In this document: piece after piece, positions 1-8,871 of the stretch
Numbering within the stretch: the stretch's first letter is position 1
How the letters are laid out: the number at the start of each line of letters is the position of its first letter
NCBI RefSeq assembly: GCF_014650455.1
Contig: NZ_BMUZ01000009.1
Span: 310,001-374,000 of the forward strand
Direction of reading: 5' to 3'
Length of the DNA: 64,000 nucleotides
DNA from: Streptomyces xanthochromogenes
GTDB lineage: Bacteria > Actinomycetota > Actinomycetes > Streptomycetales > Streptomycetaceae
Translations under genes and position numbers: made by a program
The notes under the pieces: generated by a model
Seen by the model: only the letters and a program-made list of their open reading frames with translations
Told to the model about the DNA's origin: nothing
The model's database searches: none

Positions 1-365
1 CTCTGCGGCTCGACTCCGGCGACGGCGTCGAACACCGCGACCGCCCCGTCGAGCACCCGCAGGGAGCGTTCGACCTCGTCGGCGAAGTCGACGTGACCCG
101 GGGTGTCGATCAGGTTGATGCGGTGCCCGTCCCAGTCGCAGCTGACGGCCGCGGCGAAGATGGTGATGCCGCGGTCGCGCTCCTGCGCGTCGAAGTCGGT
201 GACGGTCGTCCCGTCGTGGACCTCGCCCCGCTTGTGCACGGCGCCGGTGGCGAACAGGATCCGTTCGGTGACGGTCGTCTTGCCCGCGTCGACGTGGGCG
301 AGGATGCCGAGGTTGCGGACGGCGGAGAGACAAGTGGCGGCGGGGTTGGGCCTGTTGGTGCGCAT
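1..365 (-). CDS. fusA2: Elongation factor G paralogue (EF-G 2), 5' part only
   Basis: The gene reads leftward off the window edge, so only the first 121 residues are present. The translated G domain has G1 (AHVDAGKTT, residues 23-31), a switch-I segment with RGITI, and G3 (IDTPGH), followed by ERSLRVLDGAVAVFDAVAGVEPQ-type EF-G sequence (in pieces). EF-G is the ribosomal translocase. The FAAAVS segment and the GEVHDG context fit EF-G better than TetM/OtrA ribosomal-protection proteins. The N-terminus (MRTNRPNPAA) differs from housekeeping EF-G, which normally sits in the str operon; here there is no rpsL, rpsG or tuf next door. I infer a second-type paralogue, like the extra EF-G of other Streptomyces. 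Start chosen at ATG 365, about 12 bases after an AAGG. Confidence 0.85.
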   Translation of the reverse strand, partial: MRTNRPNPAATCLSAVRNLGILAHVDAGKTTVTERILFATGAVHKRGEVHDGTTVTDFDAQERDRGITIFAAAVSCDWDGHRINLIDTPGHVDFADEVERSLRVLDGAVAVFDAVAGVEPQ

Positions 366-464
366 GGCCGGAGGCCTTTCGAGTGCCTTCGCTGAGCCGG
401 GCTCAGGAAGCAGCGGGAAGGTGACAGCGCGATGAGGGGACGGCGTCAGGGCGCTCGGCGTACG

Positions 465-479
465 TGTCGTGACACGACA
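465..479. promoter_or_regulatory. Perfect 15-bp palindrome upstream of the EF-G paralogue
   Basis: TGTCGTG-A-CACGACA is a perfect inverted repeat with 7-bp arms, about 100 bases upstream of the EF-G start and 367 bases upstream of the phytoene-synthase-like start. Its size and symmetry fit a dimeric repressor operator in the divergent region. No regulator gene is adjacent, so the binding protein is unknown. The rest of 366-845 contains no convincing gene. Confidence 0.45.
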
Positions 480-845
480 ACAAGGCCGAGGCGCAAAATT
501 TTTGACGTTCCGTCAGTGAATGTCGAAGACATGCGGTGAAGGCCGCGCAGCCGTCACCGTGCGACGCGAGACACCAAAATCACGTCGTACCGGCTCGAAG
601 GGGCGAAGTCGGCGGTGTGCTGCGTACGCATGTCCCGACTCCCCTTCTCCTCGCTCGTTCGCCCGTCACCCGACGGGCGGCGTCACGCCCGGTCGGCGCC
701 GCACAGGGCGAGTGTAGGGAGAGGGGCGGGGTGGGGGCATCGGGTTTTCCGGCAGCGGTTCCGCCACGGCGGATTGCCGGCAACGGTCCCGCCGCGCCGC
801 CGTGATCAACTGAAGGTCCGTATCCAGACCCCAGGAGAGGCTTCG

Positions 846-1798
846 ATGAGCGCGTGGAACCAGGCACTCGACGCCGCGGGCATCCACGACCCCGGGCTGC
901 GCGACGACTACACGCGCCAGCGCGAACTGACCGCTCGTTTCAAGCGGAGCGCCTATCTGGCCGCCCGACTCCTTTTGCCGCCGCCGCTGTTCCCGCACGT
1001 GATGGCCATGACCGCCTTCATGCACCACAGCGACAACCTGCTCGACAGCGGCGCCAGGGAAGGGCGGGCCGCGGCCTACGACGCCTGGGAGCGCCAGGTC
1101 CGCGCCGCTCTCGCCACCGGCGAATCCGGCCACCCGGTGCTTCGCCCCGTGCTCCACACCCTTGTGGCGCATCCCCGACTGCGCGGCCACATCGAGGAGT
1201 ATCTGGTGACCGCCCGCGCCGACCTGGACTTCGCCGGGTTCGCCACGGAGGCGGACCATCAGGCGTACATCGACGCCTACTCGCTGCCCGCGTTCCTGCT
1301 CGTCGCCTGCCTGATCGCGCCGGACGGCGACGGTACGGAGTTCCGCGCGGCGTGCCGGACCTTCATCGACGCCGGCCAGCGCCTCGACTTCGTCAACGAC
1401 CTCGCGGAGGACCTCGCCGACGGGCGCCTCACCATCCCCCGCGAGACGCTGGCGCGCCACGGGGTCACCCGTGAGGACCTGGAGCAGGCCCGCGATCTGC
1501 CCGGCACCCGTGAGCTGATCACCACTGCCTTGGGCAGGCCCGGGCCACCCTCGCGGACAGCCGGCCGCTCGTGACGATCGTCCCGGCGCCGGGCCGCCCT
1601 CTGGTCCGCGCGCTCATCTCGTTCGACGAGCTCACCGCGGCGGCCGCGGCCCGCAAGGGCGCCGGGCTCCTGTCGGCACCGGCGCGCCCCTCGGCGCCGG
1701 GGGCCGTACGGGTGCTGCTGCGCGAGTACGCGCGGGCCCGGCGGTTGCGGTGCGCGGGCGCCGGGGGCACCCGGCCGGGGCTCCGGCCGCGTCCATGA
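846..1798 (+). pseudogene. Squalene/phytoene synthase family protein, apparent frameshift
   Basis: Residues 1-242 read MSAWNQALDA... to a stop at 1574 and carry the two Asp-rich motifs of head-to-head prenyl synthases: HSDNLLD (residues 62-67) and RLDFVNDLAED (around 180-190), which bind the substrate diphosphates through Mg2+. The family is usually about 300 residues. In the frame starting at 1571, and open backwards to about 1529, the text LGQARATLADSRPLVTIV...PLVRALISFDEL continues naturally as the missing C-terminal helices and ends at 1798. The simplest reading is a one-base loss near 1527-1534. Start at ATG 846 is preceded by AGGAGAGG; the same frame is open further upstream but has no supporting site. 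It may be a true pseudogene or a sequence error. No other carotenoid or hopanoid gene is nearby. Confidence 0.72.
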
Positions 1799-1928
1799 CC
1801 CCGCGCGCGGAACAGGAATGCCGTCGCACGTCGCCGGTGTTCCCCCAGTGACGTGGGCCGCGGGGCGCCAACCGCAGACCGCGGCCCCACCCACCGTGGA
1901 CCGACCGAGGACACCCCAGGAGACGCCC

Positions 1929-2336
1929 GTGTACGCCGATCAGGACACCATCCGCACGATCCTCACCGACACCGGCGACACCTGGGCCGTGGTCGGGCTC
2001 TCCAACAACCGCAACCGGGCCGCCTACGGGGTGGCCGAGGTCCTGCAGCGGTTCGGCAAGCGGATCGTTCCCGTCCACCCCAAGGCGGAGACCGTGCACG
2101 GCGAGCAGGGCTACGCCTCCCTCGACGCGATCCCCTTCCCCGTCGACGTCGTGGACGTCTTCGTCAACAGCGAGCTCGCCGGAGCCGTGGCCGATCAGGC
2201 CGTGGCCGTCGGCGCCAAGGCCGTCTGGTTCCAGCTCGGGGTCGTCGACGAGGCGGCCTACGAGCGCACCCGGGACGCGGGGCTCGCCATGGTCATGGAC
2301 CGGTGCCCGGCGATCGAGATCCCCCGCCTGCGCTGA
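1929..2336 (+). CDS. CoA-binding protein (YccU-like Rossmann fold)
   Basis: A 135-residue single-domain protein, the usual length for this family. It has the nucleotide-binding pattern WAVVGLSNNRNRAAYGV near residue 20 and the following KRIVPVHP strand, as in CoA-binding domains of succinyl-CoA-synthetase type. VGAKAVWFQLG and the C-terminal MDRCPAIEIPRL segment are typical of stand-alone members. Start chosen at GTG 1929 because CAGGAG lies about 7 bases upstream; an in-frame opening 111 bases upstream lacks this. Its substrate is unknown. It stands alone between the frameshifted synthase and the hydrolase. Confidence 0.85.
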   Translation: MYADQDTIRTILTDTGDTWAVVGLSNNRNRAAYGVAEVLQRFGKRIVPVHPKAETVHGEQGYASLDAIPFPVDVVDVFVNSELAGAVADQAVAVGAKAVWFQLGVVDEAAYERTRDAGLAMVMDRCPAIEIPRLR

Positions 2337-2435
2337 GCCGATCCGGGCCCCGCGCGCATTCGACGAGTGCGGGTATGTACCACTGAATGGCACACGCTCA
2401 TACTGGCGCCAACCAGACCTAGCGGGAGGCACCAG

Positions 2436-3299
2436 TTGGGGGAGCTGATTCGTACCCGGGACGGGCGGGACTTAGGGGTTGAGAGCTACGGGAACCCGAA
2501 GGGCAGACCGGTGTTCCTGCTGCACGGCACGCCGGGGAGCCGGCTCGGTCCGGCCCCCCGCAGTGCGGTGCTCTACCGCCTCGGGGTCCGTCTGATCACG
2601 TTCGACCGGCCGGGATACGGCGATTCGGACCGGCTGCCGGGGCGCCGGGTGGCGGACGCCGCGGCCGATGTGGAGGCCATCGCGGACGCCCTGGACCTCG
2701 ACGAGTTCGCCGTGGTGGGACGCTCCGGCGGCGCCCCGCACGCGCTGGCCTGCGCGGCACTGCTCCCGGACCGAACGGCCCGGGTGGCGGGCCTGGTCAG
2801 TATCGCGCCGCGCGATGCGCAGGGGCTCGACTGGTTCGAGGGAATGACCGAGTCCAATGTGCGCGAGTACATCAACGCGGCTGCCGGGAAAGGCCAGTTG
2901 ACGACGGCCCTGGAGATGCGGTCGATCACCATCCGGTCCGATCCGAGGCGTTCGGTGGACGACATGCGCCACCGTCTTCCCAAGCCGGACCGGGGCATCG
3001 TCGCGGACGCCGGCATCCGGGCGATGCTGGAGCGCAACTTCGAGGAAGGGCTGCGGAGTTCGGCCGACGGATGGGTGGATGACGTGATGGCGTTCAGCAC
3101 CGACTGGGACTTCCGGCTTGAGGACATCACCGCGCCGGTGCTGCTGTGGCACGGCGAGCAGGACGTGTTCGCGCCCGTCCAGCACACCCGCTGGCTGGCC
3201 GAGCGCATTCCGGGCGCCCAGCTGGTCGTCGAGCGGGGCGCGGCCCACTTCGGGGCGCTGCGGGTGCTCACCCGTGTGTTGAGCTGGGCCACTTGGTGA
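2436..3299 (+). CDS. Alpha/beta hydrolase
   Basis: The 287-residue protein has the full alpha/beta-hydrolase set: oxyanion loop HGTPGS (residues 30-35), DRPGYGDSDR, nucleophile elbow GRSGG with Ser97, the acid-bearing segment HGEQDVFAP, and the catalytic His in GAAHFGAL near the C-terminus. It is likely a cytosolic esterase or hydrolase of unknown substrate. TTG 2436 is chosen as start: GGGAGG lies 6-7 bases upstream and the reading MGELIRTRDGRDLG begins the first beta strand. An ATG 69 bases upstream gives an unstructured extension. The gene ends at a strong terminator shared with the convergent fxs operon. Confidence 0.88.
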   Translation: MGELIRTRDGRDLGVESYGNPKGRPVFLLHGTPGSRLGPAPRSAVLYRLGVRLITFDRPGYGDSDRLPGRRVADAAADVEAIADALDLDEFAVVGRSGGAPHALACAALLPDRTARVAGLVSIAPRDAQGLDWFEGMTESNVREYINAAAGKGQLTTALEMRSITIRSDPRRSVDDMRHRLPKPDRGIVADAGIRAMLERNFEEGLRSSADGWVDDVMAFSTDWDFRLEDITAPVLLWHGEQDVFAPVQHTRWLAERIPGAQLVVERGAAHFGALRVLTRVLSWATW

Positions 3300-3321
3300 G
3301 TCACTGAGGACACGGCGAACA

Positions 3322-3356
3322 GGGAGTGCCCGGGCCCGCTGGGCCCGGGCACTCCC
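3322..3356. terminator. Bidirectional intrinsic terminator, 16-bp perfect stem
   Basis: Arms 3322-3337 and 3341-3356 pair perfectly around a 3-base loop (GCT). The hairpin lies between the convergent ends of the alpha/beta hydrolase (3299) and fxsT (3368). It has no long U tract, as is common in Streptomyces. Confidence 0.85.
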
Positions 3357-3367
3357 CCGTCCGCGTC

Positions 3368-6300
3368 TCACACCGGCTGCGGCTCCAGGTCGCGGTTGAT
3401 CCGGCGCCAGGCGCGGGCCGCCTCGGCGATGGGGTGGTCCACGCCCAGTTGCTTGGCGGCCGGCTCCAGGATGGAGGCCCGCAGGCGCTGGGCCTCCTCC
3501 TCCCGGCCGGCCGCGCGCAGCGTGATCGCCAGGTTGGAACGGCAGGCGAGCACATCGGGATGCGTCGGCCCGAACCGCTCCAACAGGCCCTTGAGCGCGG
3601 TCCGTTCCCAGCGCTCTGCCAGGTCCGGCCGGCCGAGGTCGCCGTAGGCGTTGGCGAGGTTGATCGCCGCGCACAGCGTGAACGGGTGCCTGGAACCGAG
3701 GACTTCCTCCAGGGCCGCCCGCACGTCCTCGCCGCCGCGCGCCGCCTCCTCCGCGGCGCCGAGACCCCGCTGGTAGATGTACAGGTTGTTGCGGCAGGCC
3801 AGGGTGAAGGGGTGCTCCTCGCCCAGGGTGCTCTGGTAGCCCTCGTAGGCCTGGAGGGCGAGGTCGAGGGCGGCCTGCTTGTCGCCGGTCGCCGAGAAGT
3901 CCGCGGCCAGGTTCAGGCAGCAGGCGAGCGCGTCCGGCGCCTTGGTCCCGTACCGGCCGCGGTAGCGGTTGTACGTTTCCTCGGTGAGCCGCTTGGCCTC
4001 GTGCGGGTGCCCGGCCTTGCGCAGGGACACCGCGAGGCTCTTGGCGGTGCGCAGCGCCTCGGGCACGTCCGCGTTGAGGACGCGCTCGAACGCCGCCACC
4101 ACCGCGCGCAGTACCTGGATGGAGGCGGCGTACTCGCCGCTCTCGCGCAGGTCCCGCGCCAGGTGGCCCTTGGTGGTGAGGGTGAAGGGGTGCTCCTCGC
4201 CCAGCAGGGCGCTGCGCCGCTCCACCGTCTCCTCGTCCAGCCGACGGGCCGCCTCGCTGTCGCCACTGAGCCGGTAGTCGATGGCGAGGTTGTTGGCCGC
4301 GATGAGGGTACGGGGATGGTTCTCGCCGAAGATCTGGCGCAGCCCGTGGTAGATCCGCAGGTCCCGGGTGAGGGCCTCGTCGAACCGGCCGAGCGCGCGC
4401 AGGTCGGCGGCGAGGCTGCCGGTGGTGATGAGGATGCTGGGGTGGTCGTCGTTGGGGTGGTCCTTGTGCAGGACGCTGATCTGCCGGGCCAGGGTGTCCT
4501 CGTCCATCGCCCGGGCCTCCTGGTACTTGCCCTGGGCGCGCAGCGCGTTGGCCAGCTCGAAGCGGATGTTGAGGGTCTGGAGGTCGTTCTCGCCGAGCTC
4601 GCGCGTCCAGACCTTGTTGAGCTGGGTGCCGAGCACCCGGGCGCTCTCCAGTTCGCCGCGCTTGAGCAGGTAGCGGATGCGGTCGACCATCAGCTGGCGG
4701 ACCTTCTCCTCGTCGCAGTCCGCGATGCCGGAGGCGCTCAGGTGCGGCCAGATCAGTTCGAAACTGGGCCAGCTCTTGGGGTCGTTGACCGGGTTGTCGC
4801 GGTCGACGCCCTCCACCGGGCGGGCCTCGGCGAGGATGCGGTGCACCTCGTGCTTGGCGGTGTCCACCTCTTCCTCGGTGAGCCCGGCCCGCACCGCGGC
4901 CTGGACCAGCCGGTGCACCTGGATGCTGCTGTCCGCCGGGTCGACCTTGGCGAGCGCGAACCGGTTCAGCGTCTGGATGACCTTGCCCAGCATGTACCGC
5001 TCGCGCAGATCCGGGTCGTACGGCAGGAGTGACTCGAACATCGAGTCGCTGCCGATCAGCCGCATCGAGATGGGCTCGGCCGAGAAGAACGAGCACAGCT
5101 CCAACAGGCGTACCGCCGCCTTGGATTCATCGCGCAGCCGGCTGATGGAGATGTTCCAGGTGGCGCCGATCTGCTCCGAGTAGTCCTCGGGCTTGCCGAG
5201 GGAGAGGACCTTGGTGCTCTGCTCCCTGAGCTGTTCCACATACGCGTCGACCGGCGTCGCGGTCTCGGCGAGCCAGGCGGCGGCGACCTCGACCGCGAGG
5301 GGCAGGTCACCGACCGCGTCGGCGACCCGGTCGGCGTCGGCGACGGGCAGCTTGGTGACCCGGCGGCACAGGTGCTCGATGCTCTCGGCGCGGGTGAAGA
5401 CCTCGACCTCGATGCCCTCCACCTTCGTCGAGGCGGGTTTGTTGCGGCAGGTGGCGAGTATGTGGCCGTAGGTCTCGCCCGCGATGGGCTCCATCTCCTC
5501 CGGGAGCAGTTTCAGCGCCCGGTCGAGGTCCTCGACATTGTCGAAGATCAGCAGCCAGCGGGAGTACGGAGCGCCGCGCCGCAGCGCCTGGAGGGCGGCC
5601 GCGGCGGCCTCGGCGACCACGTCGCCGGCCCTCAGATCCATCTCGGCGGCGAGTTCGGCGAGCGAGGACACCACCCGGTCGGGCTGCTCCGCCTCGATCC
5701 ACCACACCAGGTCGTAGTCGGCGCGGAAGCGGTGCGCGTACTCCCGGGCCACCTGTGTCTTGCCGACGCCGCCGAGGCCGTACAGGACCTGGGGGAAGCG
5801 CTGGGCGGAGCGGCTGTCGCCGCGCAGTTGGTCGCGCAGCTTCTCCAGCACGGTGGTGCGTCCGGTGAACCAGGCGTGCCGGGGTCGTACGTTCCAGACC
5901 TTGGGCACGCTGCCCGGGTAGCGCGGCCCGGCCGGCGCCGACGCGAAGGCCGCGACCGCCTCGGACCGGTCGAGCGCGTTGAGCACGGCCGCCGCCGCGT
6001 CGTTCTCGTCCAGGCGGACCAGGTCGATGACGCCCCGGTTGCTGAGCGGCGGGCTGAGCCGCACGTCGCCGACCCGCACGGGCAGGATGTGGCGCCGCAC
6101 GCCCGCCGCGTCGAGCCCGCTCCCGGTCTCCCAGGAGCTTCTGGCACGCTCGGAGTTGAGGTAGGCCTGCGAGACGATCGGGATGACGCGGTAGCCGATT
6201 CCGGTGGTGAACTCGATCTCGGGCGTGCCGGTTTGGGGCGCGCGGACGTCGACCGGCACGACGTGGAAGCCGGCCACGGTCAGCACGTGCACCAGCCAGT

Positions 6301-7342
6301 CCACCCACATCTGGTCCTCGGCGACATGGGTGAGGACCAGGTTCGACGGCGGCATGGGCCGGCGCCGGGTGTAGGCGGCGACATGGGTGAGCCGGTCGGC
6401 CTCGTCCATGGGCGGCAGCGAGTTGACGAGTCCGCCGGTGAGGACGGAGGTGAGGCGTTCGCAGGCGCTGAGCATGGAGCTGCTGACGTTGGGGGCGTCG
6501 CCGAAGGTGGCGAGGATCTCCTCGTACGCGTAGAAGGGGCGGTAGGGAACCTCCACCGTGCCCCAGTAGTTGCCGAGTTCCTCGGGGCTCAGGCCGCTGG
6601 GGAACCCGGGGAAGCTCTCCCGGGCCAGAGCTCGTCCGGCGTCCGCCTTCTCCTTCTCGCCGTCGTCGATGCGCATCGGGACGGGCAGGATGCGGATGCG
6701 GCGCTCGTGGTAGCGCTCCTCGATGTCGCGGGCCACCGCGGAGGCGCCGTCGATGCTCTGGTCGCTCAACGTGAAGCAGACGACGAGGACTTCGGGCATC
6801 TGGACGGTGCAGATGTCGGCGATGTCGCTGAGTCCGGTGCGGCTGTCGATCAGGGTGTAGTCGTAGTGGCGCTGCATGTCGTCGCGCATGGCGTCGAAGA
6901 ACTGGCCACCGCCGAACCGCTCGTGGAAGTCGTCCCAGTCCATCTTGCCGACGATGGAGGGGTAGTCGCGGTTGCGCCGCCCGGCCGACAGGAAGTCCAG
7001 GCTGCCGCCCTGGGGGAAGTTCCAGTTGAGGGAGGTGGCGTGTGGGCGCACCCGGGCGTATTCGCGGTGCCAGTCGGGTTCGCGGTCGGCGGGGCGCCGG
7101 GCCTCGTCCTGGTAGTCGGTGATCAGGTTGATCAGACCCGGGGTCGCCTCCAGGTCGGCGAGGTCGAGGAAGGGGTGGAAGAACCGGTGCAGGCCCGGTG
7201 CCTCCAGGTCCCAGTCCACCGCCAGCACCCGGTACCCGTTGGCCGCCAGGATCCAGGCGCAGTTGGCCAGCGCCATGGTCCGTCCGGTGCCGCCCTTGTA
7301 CGAGTAGAACGTGACGACGGTCCCGTTGCGGTTCTCAGTCAT
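3368..7342 (-). CDS. fxsT: FxsT: MinD-like / TIR-like / NB-ARC / TPR protein of the FxSxx-COOH system
   Basis: A 1324-residue multidomain protein. Residues 10-300 form a ParA/MinD-like P-loop domain (YKGGTGRTMALAN, residues 15-27; VDWDLEAPG). From about 330 to 450 is a TIR/SEFIR-like domain (LTHVAEDQMWVDWLV, then IPIVSQAYLNSERARSSWE). Near 519 the NB-ARC P-loop GLGGVGKTQ opens a STAND-type ATPase, with FDNVEDLDRAL as Walker B region. About residue 890 to the end is TPR of the kinesin-light-chain type (repeated ALR..G....A..L..E, LG..HP.TL). This is an NLR-like architecture. I recognise it as the TPR protein that accompanies Fxs peptides; its function is not known. It overlaps fxsC by 8 bases, so the two are probably translationally coupled. 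Start ATG 7342. Confidence 0.9.
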   Translation of the reverse strand: MTENRNGTVVTFYSYKGGTGRTMALANCAWILAANGYRVLAVDWDLEAPGLHRFFHPFLDLADLEATPGLINLITDYQDEARRPADREPDWHREYARVRPHATSLNWNFPQGGSLDFLSAGRRNRDYPSIVGKMDWDDFHERFGGGQFFDAMRDDMQRHYDYTLIDSRTGLSDIADICTVQMPEVLVVCFTLSDQSIDGASAVARDIEERYHERRIRILPVPMRIDDGEKEKADAGRALARESFPGFPSGLSPEELGNYWGTVEVPYRPFYAYEEILATFGDAPNVSSSMLSACERLTSVLTGGLVNSLPPMDEADRLTHVAAYTRRRPMPPSNLVLTHVAEDQMWVDWLVHVLTVAGFHVVPVDVRAPQTGTPEIEFTTGIGYRVIPIVSQAYLNSERARSSWETGSGLDAAGVRRHILPVRVGDVRLSPPLSNRGVIDLVRLDENDAAAAVLNALDRSEAVAAFASAPAGPRYPGSVPKVWNVRPRHAWFTGRTTVLEKLRDQLRGDSRSAQRFPQVLYGLGGVGKTQVAREYAHRFRADYDLVWWIEAEQPDRVVSSLAELAAEMDLRAGDVVAEAAAAALQALRRGAPYSRWLLIFDNVEDLDRALKLLPEEMEPIAGETYGHILATCRNKPASTKVEGIEVEVFTRAESIEHLCRRVTKLPVADADRVADAVGDLPLAVEVAAAWLAETATPVDAYVEQLREQSTKVLSLGKPEDYSEQIGATWNISISRLRDESKAAVRLLELCSFFSAEPISMRLIGSDSMFESLLPYDPDLRERYMLGKVIQTLNRFALAKVDPADSSIQVHRLVQAAVRAGLTEEEVDTAKHEVHRILAEARPVEGVDRDNPVNDPKSWPSFELIWPHLSASGIADCDEEKVRQLMVDRIRYLLKRGELESARVLGTQLNKVWTRELGENDLQTLNIRFELANALRAQGKYQEARAMDEDTLARQISVLHKDHPNDDHPSILITTGSLAADLRALGRFDEALTRDLRIYHGLRQIFGENHPRTLIAANNLAIDYRLSGDSEAARRLDEETVERRSALLGEEHPFTLTTKGHLARDLRESGEYAASIQVLRAVVAAFERVLNADVPEALRTAKSLAVSLRKAGHPHEAKRLTEETYNRYRGRYGTKAPDALACCLNLAADFSATGDKQAALDLALQAYEGYQSTLGEEHPFTLACRNNLYIYQRGLGAAEEAARGGEDVRAALEEVLGSRHPFTLCAAINLANAYGDLGRPDLAERWERTALKGLLERFGPTHPDVLACRSNLAITLRAAGREEEAQRLRASILEPAAKQLGVDHPIAEAARAWRRINRDLEPQPV

Positions 7343-8684
7343 CTGATGAGCCCTCCGCCTTATCACCGTGGTTCTTGTCCTGGTCCGTGCTCTGACCGCG
7401 GCCGCTGGGGCCACCCGCGCCGTAGCCGATGCCGCTGGGCAGGACCCGGGGCATCGGCCCACCGCTTCCGGGCGGTGGGTAGGTCGGCGCGTTGGCCTCG
7501 TAGTGTTTGACCGCCGCCTTCACGGCCCCCGGGATCGCCTTGCTGAAGGCTTCCAGTGTGGGCAGTCCGGCGCTCGGTGTGCGGTGTCCGTCGCTCTCGT
7601 CGACCCGGGCGGCGAGTGCGGCGTCGGTGTGCTGCGACAGCTCCTCGTTGCGCGCGTGGGTTTCGGCGTCGGCCACGTTGCCGGGGACCATGACGCTGAT
7701 CCAGGGCCGACGGGTGGCCCCCAGCTGGTCGAGGAGTTCGCGGCGGCGCCGGGCGTCGAGGGCCCAGCGGTCGAGCAGCAGCAGACCGGGCCCGGGCGGG
7801 CCCGAGGCGAGGAGCCGCTGCGGCTCGGCCTCGAAGTCGCTGAGGTGCACGGTGTAGTTCAGGTTGCGTACGACGTCGACGGTGTGGTCGGCGAGCGGTC
7901 TGGAGGACGCCGGGTGGTACGGGTTCCAGTCCAGGGCCTCGGTTCCGTAGCAGTCCGGGCTGCGTCCGGTGGGGAGACTGGAGCGCGAGCAGGCGAGGAC
8001 GGAGACCTCCATTTCACGGGCCGGGCCGCCGGTCGGGCCGAAGGCGGGCGGCACCTTGGCGTAGTCCTGGTGCGGGTCGCCGTGCTCCAGCTGGGCCTGC
8101 TGGGCCACGTTCACGATGCGTTTGGCCAGCCGGTAGACGGCGCGTTCGTACTGGTCGCGCAGGTAGTTGAGCTTGATGAGCCCGTAGAAGCCCTCGTCGG
8201 CGTACTCGTCACCGAAGGTGGCGTGGTTGAACTGGAGCCGCTCGGCGGGCTGCGGCAGCTGCCGCGTCGGTACGGGCACCCACAGCGCGGGCACGATGCC
8301 GGTGACGGGGTTGCTGTTGTTGTTGCTGTGGCGGGTGTTCTGCGAGGCGGCCCGGCTGGAGAAGGCGAACCACTCCCGGCCGCACTGTTCGCTGAGGAAA
8401 TAGCGCGGTGAATAGAGCGGTACGAACACCTTGCAGTAGGCCAGCGCCTCCGAAAGGCGTTCCTGCCAGCCCTCACCGGGCTGCATCTGCTGATCCATGA
8501 AGCCGGCGCTGCCGGCCGGGAGGGGCGTCAGCTGCATCACATGGGCGCAGAGGTCCCGGAAGAACCGCTGGACCCACAGGTTGGGGTCCTTGTCCTTGGG
8601 GTCGCTCTTCGGCGTGTGCGCGTAGCTGAGGAAGAAGTATGGCTTCTGCTCGTCTCCCCCGGCCCCCACTGATCCCTGCACCAC
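7335..8684 (-). CDS. fxsC: FxsC: TIR-like protein of the FxSxx-COOH system
   Basis: The 449-residue protein begins with a TIR-like domain: PYFFLSYAHTPKSDP (residues 15-29), a DLCAHVMQLT helix, MQPGEGWQERLSEALAYCKVFVPLYSPRYFLSEQCGREW. TIR domains act either as adaptors or as NAD-cleaving enzymes; I cannot assign the catalytic Glu with confidence. The middle and C-terminal part (VSVLACSRSSLPTGR, LLLLDRWALDARRRRELLDQL) matches what I know as the FxsC C-terminal domain. The tail from about residue 405 is Gly/Pro-rich and disordered. It sits between fxsB and fxsT and overlaps fxsT by 8 bases. A 187-base gap containing an inverted repeat separates it from fxsB, so it may also have its own promoter. 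Confidence 0.88.
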   Translation of the reverse strand: MVQGSVGAGGDEQKPYFFLSYAHTPKSDPKDKDPNLWVQRFFRDLCAHVMQLTPLPAGSAGFMDQQMQPGEGWQERLSEALAYCKVFVPLYSPRYFLSEQCGREWFAFSSRAASQNTRHSNNNSNPVTGIVPALWVPVPTRQLPQPAERLQFNHATFGDEYADEGFYGLIKLNYLRDQYERAVYRLAKRIVNVAQQAQLEHGDPHQDYAKVPPAFGPTGGPAREMEVSVLACSRSSLPTGRSPDCYGTEALDWNPYHPASSRPLADHTVDVVRNLNYTVHLSDFEAEPQRLLASGPPGPGLLLLDRWALDARRRRELLDQLGATRRPWISVMVPGNVADAETHARNEELSQHTDAALAARVDESDGHRTPSAGLPTLEAFSKAIPGAVKAAVKHYEANAPTYPPPGSGGPMPRVLPSGIGYGAGGPSGRGQSTDQDKNHGDKAEGSSDD

Positions 8685-8768
8685 TGTCTCCCCCGGTCCA
8701 AGTGGATGGGACCTCAGTGTAGGAACGGAGGATTCTCCGGCGGAACAGAACGAACAAACCCATGAGGA

Positions 8769-8831
8769 GATCCACTCACCGAGTTTCGATCAGATCATGA
8801 CCGAAATCATGCGGAGCCCGGTGAGTGGATC
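8769..8831. repeat. 13-bp perfect inverted repeat between fxsB and fxsC
   Basis: Arms GATCCACTCACCG (8769-8781) and CGGTGAGTGGATC (8819-8831) are exact complements separated by 37 bases. The gap 8685-8871 holds no gene. The arms could be paired operator half sites controlling fxsC-fxsT, or a long-loop transcript hairpin after fxsB. Base composition is locally lower in GC than the flanking genes, as expected of a regulatory region. Confidence 0.6.
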
Positions 8832-8871
8832 AATCAATGGGAGGGAGAATTCGCTCAATTCGCAGGTGAAT

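Noticed and set aside
1..365. Tetracycline-resistance (TetM/OtrA) ribosomal-protection protein
   Set aside because: The RGITI region, GEVHDG and ERSLRVLDGAVAVFD segments match EF-G, not the protection proteins.
3326..7510. Long open frames on the plus strand opposite fxsT
   Set aside because: They mirror the codon bias of fxsT in the opposite frame, are low-complexity Val/Gly/Ala/Glu sequences with no family motifs, and lack ribosome sites.
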